Shown: positions 9,375 through 19,515 of the stretch, piece after piece
How positions within the stretch are numbered: position 1 is the stretch's first letter
How the letters are laid out: each line of letters starts with the position of its first letter
DNA from: Aurantiochytrium sp. KH105
Lineage: Eukaryota; Sar; Bigyra; Thraustochytrida; Thraustochytriidae
NCBI GenBank assembly: GCA_003116975.1
Contig: BGKB01000009.1
Span: forward strand, 125,126 to 189,125
DNA length: 64,000 nucleotides
Direction of reading: 5' to 3'
The notes under the pieces: model-generated
What the model was told of the DNA's origin: nothing
Seen by the model: only the letters and a program-made list of their open reading frames with translations
Databases searched by the model: none
Program-made: the position numbers and the translations under genes

Positions 9375-12182
9375 ATGGGCCACGCGCATTCGCACGGCCA
9401 TCATGGCCACCACGGACGGCTCGGACACCACGGGAGTCATGGAGGCACCGACGGACACCACGGGAAGCATGAACAGCTGCCCGCGTCCCTTTCCAAAAAG
9501 TTCTCCCACGCAGAACTCGACATGCTTCGCATGTGCTACAAGGATCTGGCACAACGTTCGCCCGGACGCACAATCGACAAGGACACCTTTCTCAAATTCT
9601 TTCCCTTACCAGGTCTGCACGGAGAACGCCTCTTTTACGTGTTCGACCACAAACACACGGGCGCCGTTGACTTTGAGGAGTTTGTTTCGGGCCTCGCGCT
9701 CTGTCTGCGTGGAACCTTTGAAGAAAAGGTGCGCGTCATCTTTCGCATCTACGACATCGACAACAACGACACAGTTAGCAAGGCCGAGCTACGCACGATG
9801 CTGCACCAGGTGCCACGCGACTCGCTCTACCAACTTAGTGCCAAGGTCGGCAACGAAAACTTGCGCAAGCGTCTCGTTGTGCACAGAACCTCGCCCAGCG
9901 GCGACAACATCGCAAACATCGCATCTTGCGCCGCGACCGCGGACAGCGAAGTCGCAGCCAAGCTTGTCAACAAGCTCGTAGAAAGCGCCTTCTCCACCTT
10001 TGATCTCAACAAGGACGACTGTCTCAGCTCGGAGCAATTCAGTGAATGGGTGCGCAGTACGCCCGAGGTCCTCGATTTCCTCAGCTCTGTCTTCCCGCTC
10101 GAGGAAGTGACGCACATGCACGTGAGCATGCACAAGCATGCCAATGCAGACACCGACGACGGCGCTCTCGAGCTCGTCGAGGAGGCGCCATATCCGCGAC
10201 GCACATCGAGTCCGTTCGGAGGCCGACGGACACCTTCTCCTGGCCCGGGTCTCCTTCAGGGCGCAGGCGCTTCGCGAGGAGAACCGCGCGGCCCGCGCAG
10301 CCGCCGCTCCATCTTTGGTTTGGCTCGCCAGACGCACTCCTCGTCGCCTGCAGTACCTCGTTCCTCGAGCGCGCTCTCCGATGGCGGCCAAGAGTCTGAC
10401 GCCGAGTGGGAGCAGTCGATGCGCAAAGCCAAGTCCCAAATGGCCGGGCACCCCCACGAGTACTCGGGTGTTCTTTACAAGGCTGGGCGCCGCATGCGCG
10501 GTCTACGTGGTCGCATGTTCATCCTCCGCGGTTCGGTCCTGTATTACTATTACATGAATCGCTTCGACCAGCCTGCCGGCCTCATCTTTTTGCAGGGGTG
10601 CTATGTAGCGGCGCGCGACACCCACACCCACTCTGCGCCCACGTCTCCGCGCGGAAACCGCAAACACGATGCTGGCTTCGCCTCTGCCGATTCAGCCTTT
10701 TCCAACCAGCAACGCAGCCAACACCAGCACGACGGCGATTCGACGCACTCGCACCACGTCGCAGGCGATTTACAGCGTGTGCTGCGATCCAAGTTCTCCG
10801 AGGTGAGCATCAAGACGCGACGCACGCTTCCGGCCGATATGGAAATTCACAGTCCGCCCGTCGTGGGCGCCGGCGCGCACATGTTCCCCTTTGAGATCAT
10901 CACGAGCCAAGGTGGCGAGCGGGACTCGCGCGTCTTTTACGCAAAGACTGCCGCCGAGCGCGATGCCTGGGTCGAGGCCATTCAAAAGGCAAGTAATGTG
11001 GTGCCCTTTAGCGCTCGCTACACCCAGCTCGAAAAGATTGGCCGCGGAAAATTCGCCATTGTCTACAAGTGCGAGCGCATCGGTGTCAACGACAACAAAC
11101 CAGAAAATGAAAAGGAGTACCGCGCCGTCAAGGTGATCGACAAGGCCGCGCTCAACGAAAAGGAACGAGAGCTCCTCCGCACGGAGATTGCCGTTCTCAA
11201 GCTCGTCAACCACCCGAATATTATCCAGCTCTACGACACCTTTGAGTCCTTGAACCACATTTACCTCGTGCTCGAGTTCGTGCGGGGTGGCGAGCTCTTC
11301 GACCGCATCGTGGGTCGTGCGCGCCTCAAGGAGCACGAGGTGTACCCAATTTTGTACCAGCTTGCCGAGGCTGTGCGCTACTTGCACATGCTCGGCGTCG
11401 CGCATCGCGACATTAAACCGGAGAACATTCTTTGTTCTGGAAGCAAAGACGATCCCATCACATCGGCCACCCTCAAGATTTGCGACTTTGGACTCAGCAA
11501 GCTCATCTCGCCGCTCGGCGTCATGAAGCTTGCCTGTGGAACGCTCTCGTACGTTGCACCAGAGGTCCTCACGGCGCAGGGCTACGGCAAGGCCGCTGAT
11601 ATTTGGAACATCGGCGTCATCATTTACCTCGTACGCCGGGGTCGACTTCCCTTTGACGGCGAGAGCAAGGATGACATTATTTACAACACCATCCACACTG
11701 AGCTCGATTTTGCGCACGATCCCGTTTTCTCAAAGTGCTCTGCGGATCACGTCGATCTCATCAAGGGGCTTTTGCGCAAGAACCCGGACCACCGCCTCAC
11801 CGCCGAGCAAGTTTTGCAGCATCCCTGGATGAAACGCATGGCTCATGTCTGGGAGGAAGAAAAGAAGAAGCTTGAGCCCATTGTCGGGCCCGATGGTTTC
11901 CCTCCCGTGCCCATCGAGTCGAGCGCTCTGGCATCTGGCGATTCGTCTGTGCAGCTGGAGACTTCGGAGCAGCCTTCGAGGTTGTCTGCGCCAATCCCGA
12001 CAAAACCAGACTCGACCAGCAGTGATGACACATGTTCAACGCCCTTGAGAGCAGAAGCACGGCCGTTTGTTCCACCCACTGTACGTGAGGAACCTAGTAT
12101 CGATAGCAAGGCCGCATCTCCTTCTGAGGATGGCGAAACGAGCGACGAGCGAAAGTGCAGTAGTGCTTTGTCAGTACCATAA
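9375..12182 (+). CDS. EF-hand / PH-domain / CAMK-type serine-threonine kinase
   Basis: A 935-residue single-exon protein with an unusual domain order. Residues 2-33 are a His/Gly-rich tail. EF-hand loops follow near 89 (DHKHTGAVDFEE), 127 (DIDNNDTVSKAE) and 211 (DLNKDDCLSSEQ), the last two with good calcium-ligand spacing. A PH domain spans about 362-540, from YSGVLYKAG to DAWVEAIQKA, interrupted by a Ser/His-rich insert. The kinase domain covers about 548-821: GRGKFAIVYK loop, AVKVIDK lysine, HRDIKPEN, DFGLSK and APEVL, so it should be active. The glycine loop has Ala where Gly is usual. The tail is Ser/Pro/Glu-rich. The likely role is calcium- and phosphoinositide-responsive phosphorylation; substrates are unknown. 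It resembles CDPK in parts but has EF-hands before the kinase rather than after. Confidence 0.85.
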   Translation: MGHAHSHGHHGHHGRLGHHGSHGGTDGHHGKHEQLPASLSKKFSHAELDMLRMCYKDLAQRSPGRTIDKDTFLKFFPLPGLHGERLFYVFDHKHTGAVDFEEFVSGLALCLRGTFEEKVRVIFRIYDIDNNDTVSKAELRTMLHQVPRDSLYQLSAKVGNENLRKRLVVHRTSPSGDNIANIASCAATADSEVAAKLVNKLVESAFSTFDLNKDDCLSSEQFSEWVRSTPEVLDFLSSVFPLEEVTHMHVSMHKHANADTDDGALELVEEAPYPRRTSSPFGGRRTPSPGPGLLQGAGASRGEPRGPRSRRSIFGLARQTHSSSPAVPRSSSALSDGGQESDAEWEQSMRKAKSQMAGHPHEYSGVLYKAGRRMRGLRGRMFILRGSVLYYYYMNRFDQPAGLIFLQGCYVAARDTHTHSAPTSPRGNRKHDAGFASADSAFSNQQRSQHQHDGDSTHSHHVAGDLQRVLRSKFSEVSIKTRRTLPADMEIHSPPVVGAGAHMFPFEIITSQGGERDSRVFYAKTAAERDAWVEAIQKASNVVPFSARYTQLEKIGRGKFAIVYKCERIGVNDNKPENEKEYRAVKVIDKAALNEKERELLRTEIAVLKLVNHPNIIQLYDTFESLNHIYLVLEFVRGGELFDRIVGRARLKEHEVYPILYQLAEAVRYLHMLGVAHRDIKPENILCSGSKDDPITSATLKICDFGLSKLISPLGVMKLACGTLSYVAPEVLTAQGYGKAADIWNIGVIIYLVRRGRLPFDGESKDDIIYNTIHTELDFAHDPVFSKCSADHVDLIKGLLRKNPDHRLTAEQVLQHPWMKRMAHVWEEEKKKLEPIVGPDGFPPVPIESSALASGDSSVQLETSEQPSRLSAPIPTKPDSTSSDDTCSTPLRAEARPFVPPTVREEPSIDSKAASPSEDGETSDERKCSSALSVP

Positions 12183-12667
12183 ATGTCACGGTCATTCTCA
12201 AAGATGACCGTGGCGCAGCGATTGAAAGTCTATGCCTTGCCATAACGCTGCTGCTCTTCTCCTCGCGTGGCAACATCTCACATCCCTACTTTTCGTTGTT
12301 GTGGTTTGACAAAACTCCTTTTTGTTTGAATAATGGACTCCATTTATATATTTGCCTTCGCGTCGCCTGACAGAGTGCACGCGTCATCGAAGCCGACTTT
12401 ATCTTATCAAAATGTTATGCAATATTTACTTACTTTATTGGCGGGTCCACGATGAATTTCAATGTGTCTTTTCCTTTCCTTTTGCAAACTCTTTGCAATC
12501 TTTGGAATGCATGCCATTCAAATCGCGATCTTCAATCGCATTGGACAACCTTGTTGACGATAGATACTCTTTTCAGCAGCAACTCGATGAAGCCTAGTTC
12601 TTCGGATGCCCAGACTCGTAAAACGCTTAGTTTTTCAGTTCTTCGGATGCCCAGACTCGTAAAACGC
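12183..12667. other. Convergent 3' spacer
   Basis: About 485 AT-richer bases between the convergent ends of the kinase and TPR genes. Apart from one copy of a 41-base direct repeat at its right end nothing was recognised. Confidence 0.6.
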
Positions 12668-12681
12668 TTAGTTTTTCAGTT
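12600..12681. repeat. 41-base perfect direct repeat at the TPR gene stop
   Basis: Two adjacent 41-base copies, 12600-12640 and 12641-12681, each beginning CTTCGGATGCCCAGACTCG. The right copy includes the last codons and TAA of the TPR gene (stop at 12668-12670). The left copy is therefore a duplicated stop region in the 3' untranslated part. Confidence 0.9.
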
Positions 12682-14134
12682 TGGCAACCTTGTCGACGAT
12701 ACGTTTAAAGTTACTCTTGTCAGCATCAGTAAAGTTGCTCGCGAATTTCCCATGAACCGCCGCAAGACATTCTGTCAGTTTGTCTTCAAACATGCTTGCA
12801 AGCTGTCCTTTGTCTTCCTGCTCGAGGAAATAATCCACAATCACCTCGAGGGACTCAAGCGTCTCGTGGCACTTTGACTGAAGCATGTTGGCTTGGGTAA
12901 TGTAAAGCAGTGAGGTCGCTTGCAGAATTGGATCCTCCGATTTGGCCACGATGCCGAGAAAAACTTCGATTGCGGCCTCGAATTGCTTGTCGTGCATGAG
13001 CGCCGAGCCCAAGGCGTGCAAAAGCATCTCAAGGGATCCTTGCGCTGGATGCGGGTACTTTATCATCATTTGATGCGCCTGCGTCAACAGCGTGAGCGAT
13101 TTGTCCACATTGCCTCGTCCGAGCTCGAGCGTTCCGAGCGATGTCAGCATGTAGGCGACGCTAGGGTACTTTTGAAATTCCTTGTCGCCGAGCGCGCGAT
13201 GAAAACTCTGCAGTGCCGCCTTGTACGAATCGGTGGCAGCCTCTTTATCTCCGCTTGCCGTCTGCACGTGACCAAGAAGCTCCTCGCACCGTGCAATGTA
13301 GAACTGGACATTCGAAAGACTCTGGTCGAGTTTGCTCAGTTGGCTTCGCGCCCTTTCCGCCATGAGAGTGGCTGCGTCAAAGCGCTCCTTTTGAAAGTGG
13401 GCTCTGCCGGATGCGTATTGCGCCATCACCAACTCAAATTTGAAGTCAACGAAGTCGTCTTGCTCAAGAAGATTGATAATTTCCTGCTGAATGTCGATGA
13501 CTCCCTCCAGGTCCTGTTTGGCTTCCAAAGTATCAGACAGGAGTTTCTTCACGTTTACCACGGGCATGCTCTTCTCGCCATAACACGTGACGAATGCCCG
13601 CGTTGCTTCGCGGAAAAAGGCATCGGCACGATTGTAGTCTTGAATGCCGTGAAAACCAAGCGCCACGCTTTCCAGGGTGAAGGCCCACACGGGGTTGTCG
13701 ACTTGCATTGCATCGTTGCTCGCGCAAATCTCACTTGCCGCGGTAAAGGCGCCCATGGCCTCGGTCGTCTTGCCGCGTTCCAGGTACAAACGACCTAGAT
13801 GGGCGTGGACCGCGGCAAGCTCTGTGCATGCATTTTTCTCGCCTTGAGATTCTTTCTTGATGCATTCTTCAAGGCACGAGGCTGCCTCCTCGAGCTTGTT
13901 CTCACTTTTGAGGCTCGTGAAGTCGGCGAGGCTGTGCTCGATGCGAGCAATTCGCTCGTCGGACGCCGTCGACGCGAAATGCCGCGCTCGCGGTACGAGT
14001 CTGCATTCCTGGCGAGGCAGGGTCCACAAGGTGCGCGCAGGCGCCGCTACCAGCTTGTGCGCGAGTCTCTGCTGCAGTCGCGGAGGTTGTCGTCGCACAG
14101 CCGCCGCCGCCGTCGCCGCCAGAAGCCGCTGCAT
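12668..14134 (-). CDS. Mitochondrial-type tetratricopeptide-repeat protein
   Basis: A 488-residue protein. Residues 1-55 are rich in Arg, Ala and Leu without acidic residues (MQRLLAATAAAAVRRQPPRL), typical of a mitochondrial presequence. From about 65 on it is almost wholly alpha-helical with TPR-like pairs, for example LAAVHAHLGRLYLERGKTTE, VAYMLTSLGTLELGRGNVDK and LLHALGSALMHDKQFEAAIE. These resemble the kinesin-light-chain style of TPR. No catalytic domain is visible, so it is probably a scaffold or assembly factor inside mitochondria. The frame is open 303 bases upstream, but that part translates to Arg/Ser-rich low-complexity sequence, so the ATG at 14134 directly before the presequence is chosen. 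It shares a 0.5-kb divergent promoter region with the PqiA-like gene. Confidence 0.8.
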   Translation of the reverse strand: MQRLLAATAAAAVRRQPPRLQQRLAHKLVAAPARTLWTLPRQECRLVPRARHFASTASDERIARIEHSLADFTSLKSENKLEEAASCLEECIKKESQGEKNACTELAAVHAHLGRLYLERGKTTEAMGAFTAASEICASNDAMQVDNPVWAFTLESVALGFHGIQDYNRADAFFREATRAFVTCYGEKSMPVVNVKKLLSDTLEAKQDLEGVIDIQQEIINLLEQDDFVDFKFELVMAQYASGRAHFQKERFDAATLMAERARSQLSKLDQSLSNVQFYIARCEELLGHVQTASGDKEAATDSYKAALQSFHRALGDKEFQKYPSVAYMLTSLGTLELGRGNVDKSLTLLTQAHQMMIKYPHPAQGSLEMLLHALGSALMHDKQFEAAIEVFLGIVAKSEDPILQATSLLYITQANMLQSKCHETLESLEVIVDYFLEQEDKGQLASMFEDKLTECLAAVHGKFASNFTDADKSNFKRIVDKVAKLKN

Positions 14135-14676
14135 CTTTCGAGAGGGCAAGCAAGTCCCGCGTTGCTTCTTTATGCCTATCTCCTCTGCTCGATTCTGCTT
14201 TCCTCTTCTCAAGCCCGGGCGGGCTCCGCGTCGCCTCGGGCTTCGTCTCGCGCGTCTGCTGCTGGGCCCCGCGCGAGATCTTCGTTCAAGTTTGCGATCT
14301 GATTCCCAGAGCCCTTCCTTCTGGAGCAGCAGAATCCAATTTGTGCGGCCTCGCTCGCGGGAGTGCGAGAGACCGCCGCGCTCGCAGCGAGCGCGGACGA
14401 GGCCGGCGCCCCGCGCCAGCCGTCCCATCGCTCGCACCTCGCATTCGCTCGCTCTCGACGCAGCGGAGTGGCGGGTCGCGCTCGACCCGGGGCGCTAGCG
14501 CTCTCTGCGAGGAAAGGCGCGCGACCCGGCGACTTTCCGCGACGCGGCGTCATCCGTCGCGACGGAGGCCTCGGCAAGGGCGCTGCAGACCTTTTCTCGT
14601 CTCGTCTTATTGCGGCTCGACTTGACTCGGCTCGTCTTGGCTCAACGAGAGCGCGAGAAGCCGAGAGCTCCTGGAG
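14135..14676. promoter_or_regulatory. Divergent promoter region, TPR / PqiA-like genes
   Basis: A 542-base GC-rich interval between two diverging ATGs. It shows CTCG and GCGC-rich stretches but no TATA-like box that I would defend. The plus-strand 5' flank has GCTCGACTTGACTCGGCTCG near 14612-14635, a loose CTCG/CTTG repeat. Confidence 0.5.
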
Positions 14677-17600
14677 ATGATGACGGTCTTCGCGCTCGCG
14701 CGGGCGGTCATCGCAGCGACGATCGTATTGCTAGCAACGTCCTCGCTCGCTGTAGTTGCGGAAACGGAAAGTGCAGGCCGCGGCTCGACGCTGCTCAATT
14801 GGCTGCTCGAGGACGCGGAGATTGGCCTTCCTGCCTTGAACTTTGCGATTCCTCTGCTTGTGGGCCAGCAGAAGATCAACTGCACCATTAAACTTTCCTG
14901 CGCAGGAATCCATCTGGGGCCAATGAAAATGAATGTTGACGACGGGGAAAGCGCGTACGAGGTCGACTTTGAAATCCAGGACCTCTCGCACACTTGCAGC
15001 GGAGATCTGTGGATTGAGCCCCCACCCTTGGCGCATTTACCGGGAAATGATCAGCTCGTTGGTAAGCGCCATCGTCTTGGCATTCAGATTTTCACGCCCA
15101 CAAGCCAAATGACCGTACGTTGGAGATTTGACTGGAAGGGGGCGAAGCGCCACCCTGAGCAACGGACCGGTCGATTGCCATCCAGCATTAGCGTCAAGAG
15201 CTGCAAAGCACGCGTGCATTACACGGACGAGTCGTTTCGCCTCATCAACGACGATTTGCACGTCATTACGGCGCTCGACCAAGAAGTTCTCAATGCGCTT
15301 GCTCCATGGTTCGGACCTTTGGTCATGGACCCATTGCTCTGCCTTGGCATACGCTCCGCCACTGTGACGACAAGTTTTTGGACTAATATCCTCCGCCTCA
15401 ACACGGATTGGTTCATTCGTGAAGAGCTCCCGCATCGTCCAGATTCCATTGGCAAGCTGGAGGAGACGGTCACGCCGCGACTCGCGCAGTATGGCCCGCA
15501 AGATACGGTGCTTCCTTCCAACAACGCTGCAACCCATTATGCGGCCGCGCTTTCCCGCGACCTCTTGGCCGCGGAGACGCTGTCGGGCCAGCTTCTCATC
15601 AATGAAGCAATTCGCAAGTCCATGTTAGAAGGTGGGCCGGGATCTCGCATGATTCTGGCTCGAAACGCCTCGCTTCTCGTGAGCTCGGGCACTCTTTTCG
15701 ACGTAGACTTGTCCCTCTTTTTGCAAGATCTCTGGATTCAAGGTCTCGATTCCTTTCGTCGACTGACGCTTCTCGAGCCTGTCGGCAACTATTCACTGCG
15801 AAATAAGGTCAAGCTCGCGGACAGTCTCATTGTAAATGCCACCTTTCATGTGCGCGAGTCGTATTCTGGGTCTTCGGAGCACGTCGAACTGGATGAGACG
15901 TTCTCAGTGGAGCTATCCGTGGACCCAATGGATGTTGAGATTGTCCTTCTTGCGGCCCTTGATCGAATGGCGCTCGAGAATCTCACCATCGGAAGTCTTG
16001 CGGACGCCCCTCTTTCATGCGTACTTGGAGCCTTTGCCAACCTTAGCCTGGCCGAGCTACGCATCAAAGATGACTTCGCATTGCCTTCGCTCCGGATCAA
16101 GGGCGCAGACGATCTTTTTGGAGTTTCAGACGCTGCGATCCAGGTTGGACGTCAGCTCATTGCCTCGCCTTTATGGGCGCTCGTGCAGTCGCACGGTGAT
16201 GCTGTGGCTCAAACCTTGAGTCGCTACGCTTTCGAACCAAGACTTTCAAACCTCGAGTGCCCTCGCCGCGTATGGCCTCCACAGCCGCACCGGCCGCGCC
16301 TTTTTTCATGGAACACTTCGACTGCAGTCGAGACCATGAGCTGGTTTGTAGAAGATTTTATTGGGGTGACTGGGGCGCTCAATATTGGCCAAGTCGCTCG
16401 CTGGACGCTTGGATATGTCTTTGGCAACGCTTGGGATGCTGAGACTGACATTCTTGACCTAGCCGATGTCTCGTTGCTTCTCGGCCCCTTTGATTTGCGG
16501 GGCTTCTTTCCATCATTGCCGCCACCTGCGCTCGCAGAGGTCAAGGTGGAAAAAATCAGGCTCCAGGGCCTTTCGCACATTGCTGCAATTATGCTGCATC
16601 CAGATCCTACTGCTCTGACAGATGTCTCTGTCGGTTGCATGGCGCGTGACCTCGAAGCGCAAGTTCAGCTTTCGTGGCGCATTTCAGGTGTGGCCGCATC
16701 GGGGAAAACCATTGCGGATCAGATTGTCGTTACGATGGGTGCTGACACGGCAGGAGCGCTCGCGACAAGTCGGCTTCTTGTTGACGTCATCTCGTTGGAG
16801 GCCTTTCAGCTGAGTCGCCTTCTGTCCACCTGCGTCGCTTTGATTTTTCCTGAACCTGTGGGTTTGACGCGTGATCACCGAGAAAAGTTTACAACCTTGC
16901 CAGCGCCCTTGGGCATTGACAGCCTCGGTCTTTCGTTCGAGAATGTTAGCTTGACAGCTCGCTGCATTAACTGCTCCTCACCGTACCTTGAAGAGGCTCT
17001 TGCGTTTACGTCCAGGAATACGTCTCAGATCCTTCTCAACAAATTCCTCGTGCAAGCTCTTCCAGCGCTTGCGGGAATTCTCACCAACGCAACAAAGTTT
17101 GATTTGATGCGCGGAGCCAATGTAAATTATGCGACGAACAATCTCCTATCCTCTCTACAAGAAAAGTGTTTCTCGGGACCATCTTTCAACGAAAAAGGCT
17201 GGCACCCGCACACGTATGTCAAGCCGTGGTGGTTGCCTCCTATCAAGGCTATGATGATCGCTATGACACTTTTAATGCTCGTCGGCTTCGCATTTGCGGT
17301 GTTTGTGGCGCGTCGAAAGTCTTCGGTGTTGCGTGATCATCAAAGCGTGCGCATTGCCACAACCCTTTTACGCACGGACTTCCTCAACACGGGTGGATCC
17401 TCGGCAACCCATGGTGGTGGTCGCGGTGCTGACGGCACACCGATGTCTTTCGGAAACGAAGGCGCCTTCAAAGCGAGACAAGGAGCAACCGAGGAGGAGA
17501 GTCTCGAGAGGGAGTCTGACGCTGGCTGTGAGGCTGTTGACCAAGATGAGGACGAAGATGCTCTCGCTCTGGAGCGCAGCACGCATCGCGACAGTTCTGC

Positions 17601-19515
17601 ACTGAGGCACGACAATAAACAGCATGAGCGTTTGGTGACGCCGAGGTTCTCGAGTGATTTGCTCGACCGTGAGTCAAACGTCGTCGACTCGAGAACAGCG
17701 ACAATGGGGAGCTCGCAACGAGGAAGGGGAGGGAGTGGCGGTGGGGAAGGTCTGGGGGAAACGCCCAAAAGCCTCGATCACAGAGAACTTGTGCAAGACT
17801 TTCGACGGCAAGTCTCGCAATGCGAATCGTCGCGCAACTCGTTGCTGCAGTCTCCTCGTGAGGTTGTGTCCGAGTCAGACAGACTCTACCTATTAGGCCA
17901 TGACAGACCGATGATTTCGCACCCTTCGATTGGCCGTTTCACCGGCGTCGTCATTGCCGCTTTGCTGGGCGCAAATTTTGCGCTCTTTGTTTCCGGCAAC
18001 TTTTTCACCTTGGGTCGAGTGACGATCTTTGCGAATTTTGCCGGGGACTCTTTCCGTGAGATCCCCATGATCACGCTGACGCTGGACTATTGCATCGACC
18101 TTTTGGCAGAAGGTCATGCATTTTTATTCTTTTTATTTATCGGGTTCTGCTCCGGGGTGCTTCCATGGCTGCGCGTGGCAATGCTCGCATATGCTTGGGT
18201 TGCGCCTGCAAATGTGCTCACCGTAGAGCACCGGGGCTACCTTTTGCGAACGATGGAGTCCATGGGAAAATGGATTATGGCCATCATTTACGTATTTATG
18301 ATCATGACGGCTTCGATGCGCACGAGCATTGTGGCGCCAGCCAAGTACATGCCGTTTCTCGACGAAAATCTTGCCGTGGCGTACTTTGAATGCGTTCCAA
18401 TGTGGGGTTTCATTTCGTTTCTTCTCTCTGCAGCGCTCTCGACCTTCATGAATCACCTCATTCTCTTTTATCATGATCGTATCGTCATGCACAATTTGCG
18501 TGCAATTCAAGTGAAGCAGTCGCAGCGCCTCGAGGCCACGGGACTAAGCGCGACGCTTTCTGCGCTTGATCCACGCAGTCGCAATTCGCTGCACGCTGTT
18601 CCAGATTATCCGATGGATGAAGCGCTCGAAGAAGCTGCCCTCGAGCGTTTTCTCCTTCGTGACGGCACAATGGAAAGCGGAGACAATTTGCTCGTGCCGG
18701 GTGCACATTATGATGATGTTGTCCAGGAGCACGAGGACATGACACGTGTTGATGGCGAGCTAGTCCCGACGCGAGACGCGATGGTGGACTTTAGTCTGAA
18801 TACCTCTGCGGACCCCGACCCTGCCATTGCTTGGATGAATCAGCTGGTGCGCGCCCTCGTGGGTCTAGCGGTGCTTATGTGGCCGATAGCCTTTGTGCTT
18901 AGCTTTTCGCAGCCCGTGTATGAGTTCGAGTTTATGGGACTTGCTGGCATTGGTGCGGATCTCTTTGGCGTTGACGAGGACTCGGGTAAAATCCGTCGGA
19001 TGTCCTTGACCTCGCTCATGATGGCATTGCCGCACGCAGATCCTGCCGGCGAGGCCAACCTGTTTGCCGAGCTTTTGCTCCTGGCGGTCTATGTGCTCTT
19101 GATTGTCATTGCCCCAGCGCTCGGCATTCTCGTAGCCTTGGTGCTTTGGTTTGTCCCCGTTTCGAGCATCCGCAAGCACCAACTTCTCATGATGTTCCGG
19201 ATCTCCAATGCCTGGAACTCGACAAATGTGATTTGCGCCACGCTTCTCGTCATGTCTTTGGAAGTGTTCAAATTCTTTGACGTGGTTGCGTCTGGCCTCA
19301 CATTCTGTCCGCAGATTTTAGGTCGTGCCTTGTATGAAGTGGGCGTTCCGCTCGAGGAGAGCGTTTGTTTTGGCGTCACCTCACGCATCGATCATGGCTG
19401 GTATATTTTGCTCGGTTTTGTGGCGTATAGTTTTTTTCTCACCCGCGCGGTCTTTTACTATGTTGCTGACGACATGAACCATGATTTTGATCGCTGTACG
19501 GTCTTTCTCATGTAG
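14677..19515 (+). CDS. Large secreted-domain plus PqiA-like multipass membrane protein
   Basis: A 1612-residue protein. A signal peptide (residues 1-29) is followed by a large ectodomain to about 850 with many N-glycosylation sequons and beta-rich text (INCTIKLSCAGIHLGPMKMN), possibly a lipid-binding TULIP/BPI-like fold. One transmembrane helix lies near 856-880, then a Ser/Gly/Asp-rich cytosolic linker to about 1075. Two blocks of about four helices follow (about 1080-1270 and 1385-1600). The first holds FCSGVLPWLRVAML and a following charged loop ending MGKWIMAIIYVFMI, the pattern of paraquat-inducible protein A domains. The second holds PALGILVALVLWFVP. Bacterial PqiA works with MCE proteins in lipid traffic between membranes. 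A similar lipid-transfer role here is inference. The PqiA match is good; the ectodomain assignment is weak. Confidence 0.7.
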   Translation: MMTVFALARAVIAATIVLLATSSLAVVAETESAGRGSTLLNWLLEDAEIGLPALNFAIPLLVGQQKINCTIKLSCAGIHLGPMKMNVDDGESAYEVDFEIQDLSHTCSGDLWIEPPPLAHLPGNDQLVGKRHRLGIQIFTPTSQMTVRWRFDWKGAKRHPEQRTGRLPSSISVKSCKARVHYTDESFRLINDDLHVITALDQEVLNALAPWFGPLVMDPLLCLGIRSATVTTSFWTNILRLNTDWFIREELPHRPDSIGKLEETVTPRLAQYGPQDTVLPSNNAATHYAAALSRDLLAAETLSGQLLINEAIRKSMLEGGPGSRMILARNASLLVSSGTLFDVDLSLFLQDLWIQGLDSFRRLTLLEPVGNYSLRNKVKLADSLIVNATFHVRESYSGSSEHVELDETFSVELSVDPMDVEIVLLAALDRMALENLTIGSLADAPLSCVLGAFANLSLAELRIKDDFALPSLRIKGADDLFGVSDAAIQVGRQLIASPLWALVQSHGDAVAQTLSRYAFEPRLSNLECPRRVWPPQPHRPRLFSWNTSTAVETMSWFVEDFIGVTGALNIGQVARWTLGYVFGNAWDAETDILDLADVSLLLGPFDLRGFFPSLPPPALAEVKVEKIRLQGLSHIAAIMLHPDPTALTDVSVGCMARDLEAQVQLSWRISGVAASGKTIADQIVVTMGADTAGALATSRLLVDVISLEAFQLSRLLSTCVALIFPEPVGLTRDHREKFTTLPAPLGIDSLGLSFENVSLTARCINCSSPYLEEALAFTSRNTSQILLNKFLVQALPALAGILTNATKFDLMRGANVNYATNNLLSSLQEKCFSGPSFNEKGWHPHTYVKPWWLPPIKAMMIAMTLLMLVGFAFAVFVARRKSSVLRDHQSVRIATTLLRTDFLNTGGSSATHGGGRGADGTPMSFGNEGAFKARQGATEEESLERESDAGCEAVDQDEDEDALALERSTHRDSSALRHDNKQHERLVTPRFSSDLLDRESNVVDSRTATMGSSQRGRGGSGGGEGLGETPKSLDHRELVQDFRRQVSQCESSRNSLLQSPREVVSESDRLYLLGHDRPMISHPSIGRFTGVVIAALLGANFALFVSGNFFTLGRVTIFANFAGDSFREIPMITLTLDYCIDLLAEGHAFLFFLFIGFCSGVLPWLRVAMLAYAWVAPANVLTVEHRGYLLRTMESMGKWIMAIIYVFMIMTASMRTSIVAPAKYMPFLDENLAVAYFECVPMWGFISFLLSAALSTFMNHLILFYHDRIVMHNLRAIQVKQSQRLEATGLSATLSALDPRSRNSLHAVPDYPMDEALEEAALERFLLRDGTMESGDNLLVPGAHYDDVVQEHEDMTRVDGELVPTRDAMVDFSLNTSADPDPAIAWMNQLVRALVGLAVLMWPIAFVLSFSQPVYEFEFMGLAGIGADLFGVDEDSGKIRRMSLTSLMMALPHADPAGEANLFAELLLLAVYVLLIVIAPALGILVALVLWFVPVSSIRKHQLLMMFRISNAWNSTNVICATLLVMSLEVFKFFDVVASGLTFCPQILGRALYEVGVPLEESVCFGVTSRIDHGWYILLGFVAYSFFLTRAVFYYVADDMNHDFDRCTVFLM

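Noticed and set aside
7849-9376. Several long open frames on both strands upstream of the kinase gene.
   Set aside because: Translations are Arg/Ser/Leu/Phe low-complexity text from simple repeats with no conserved motif.
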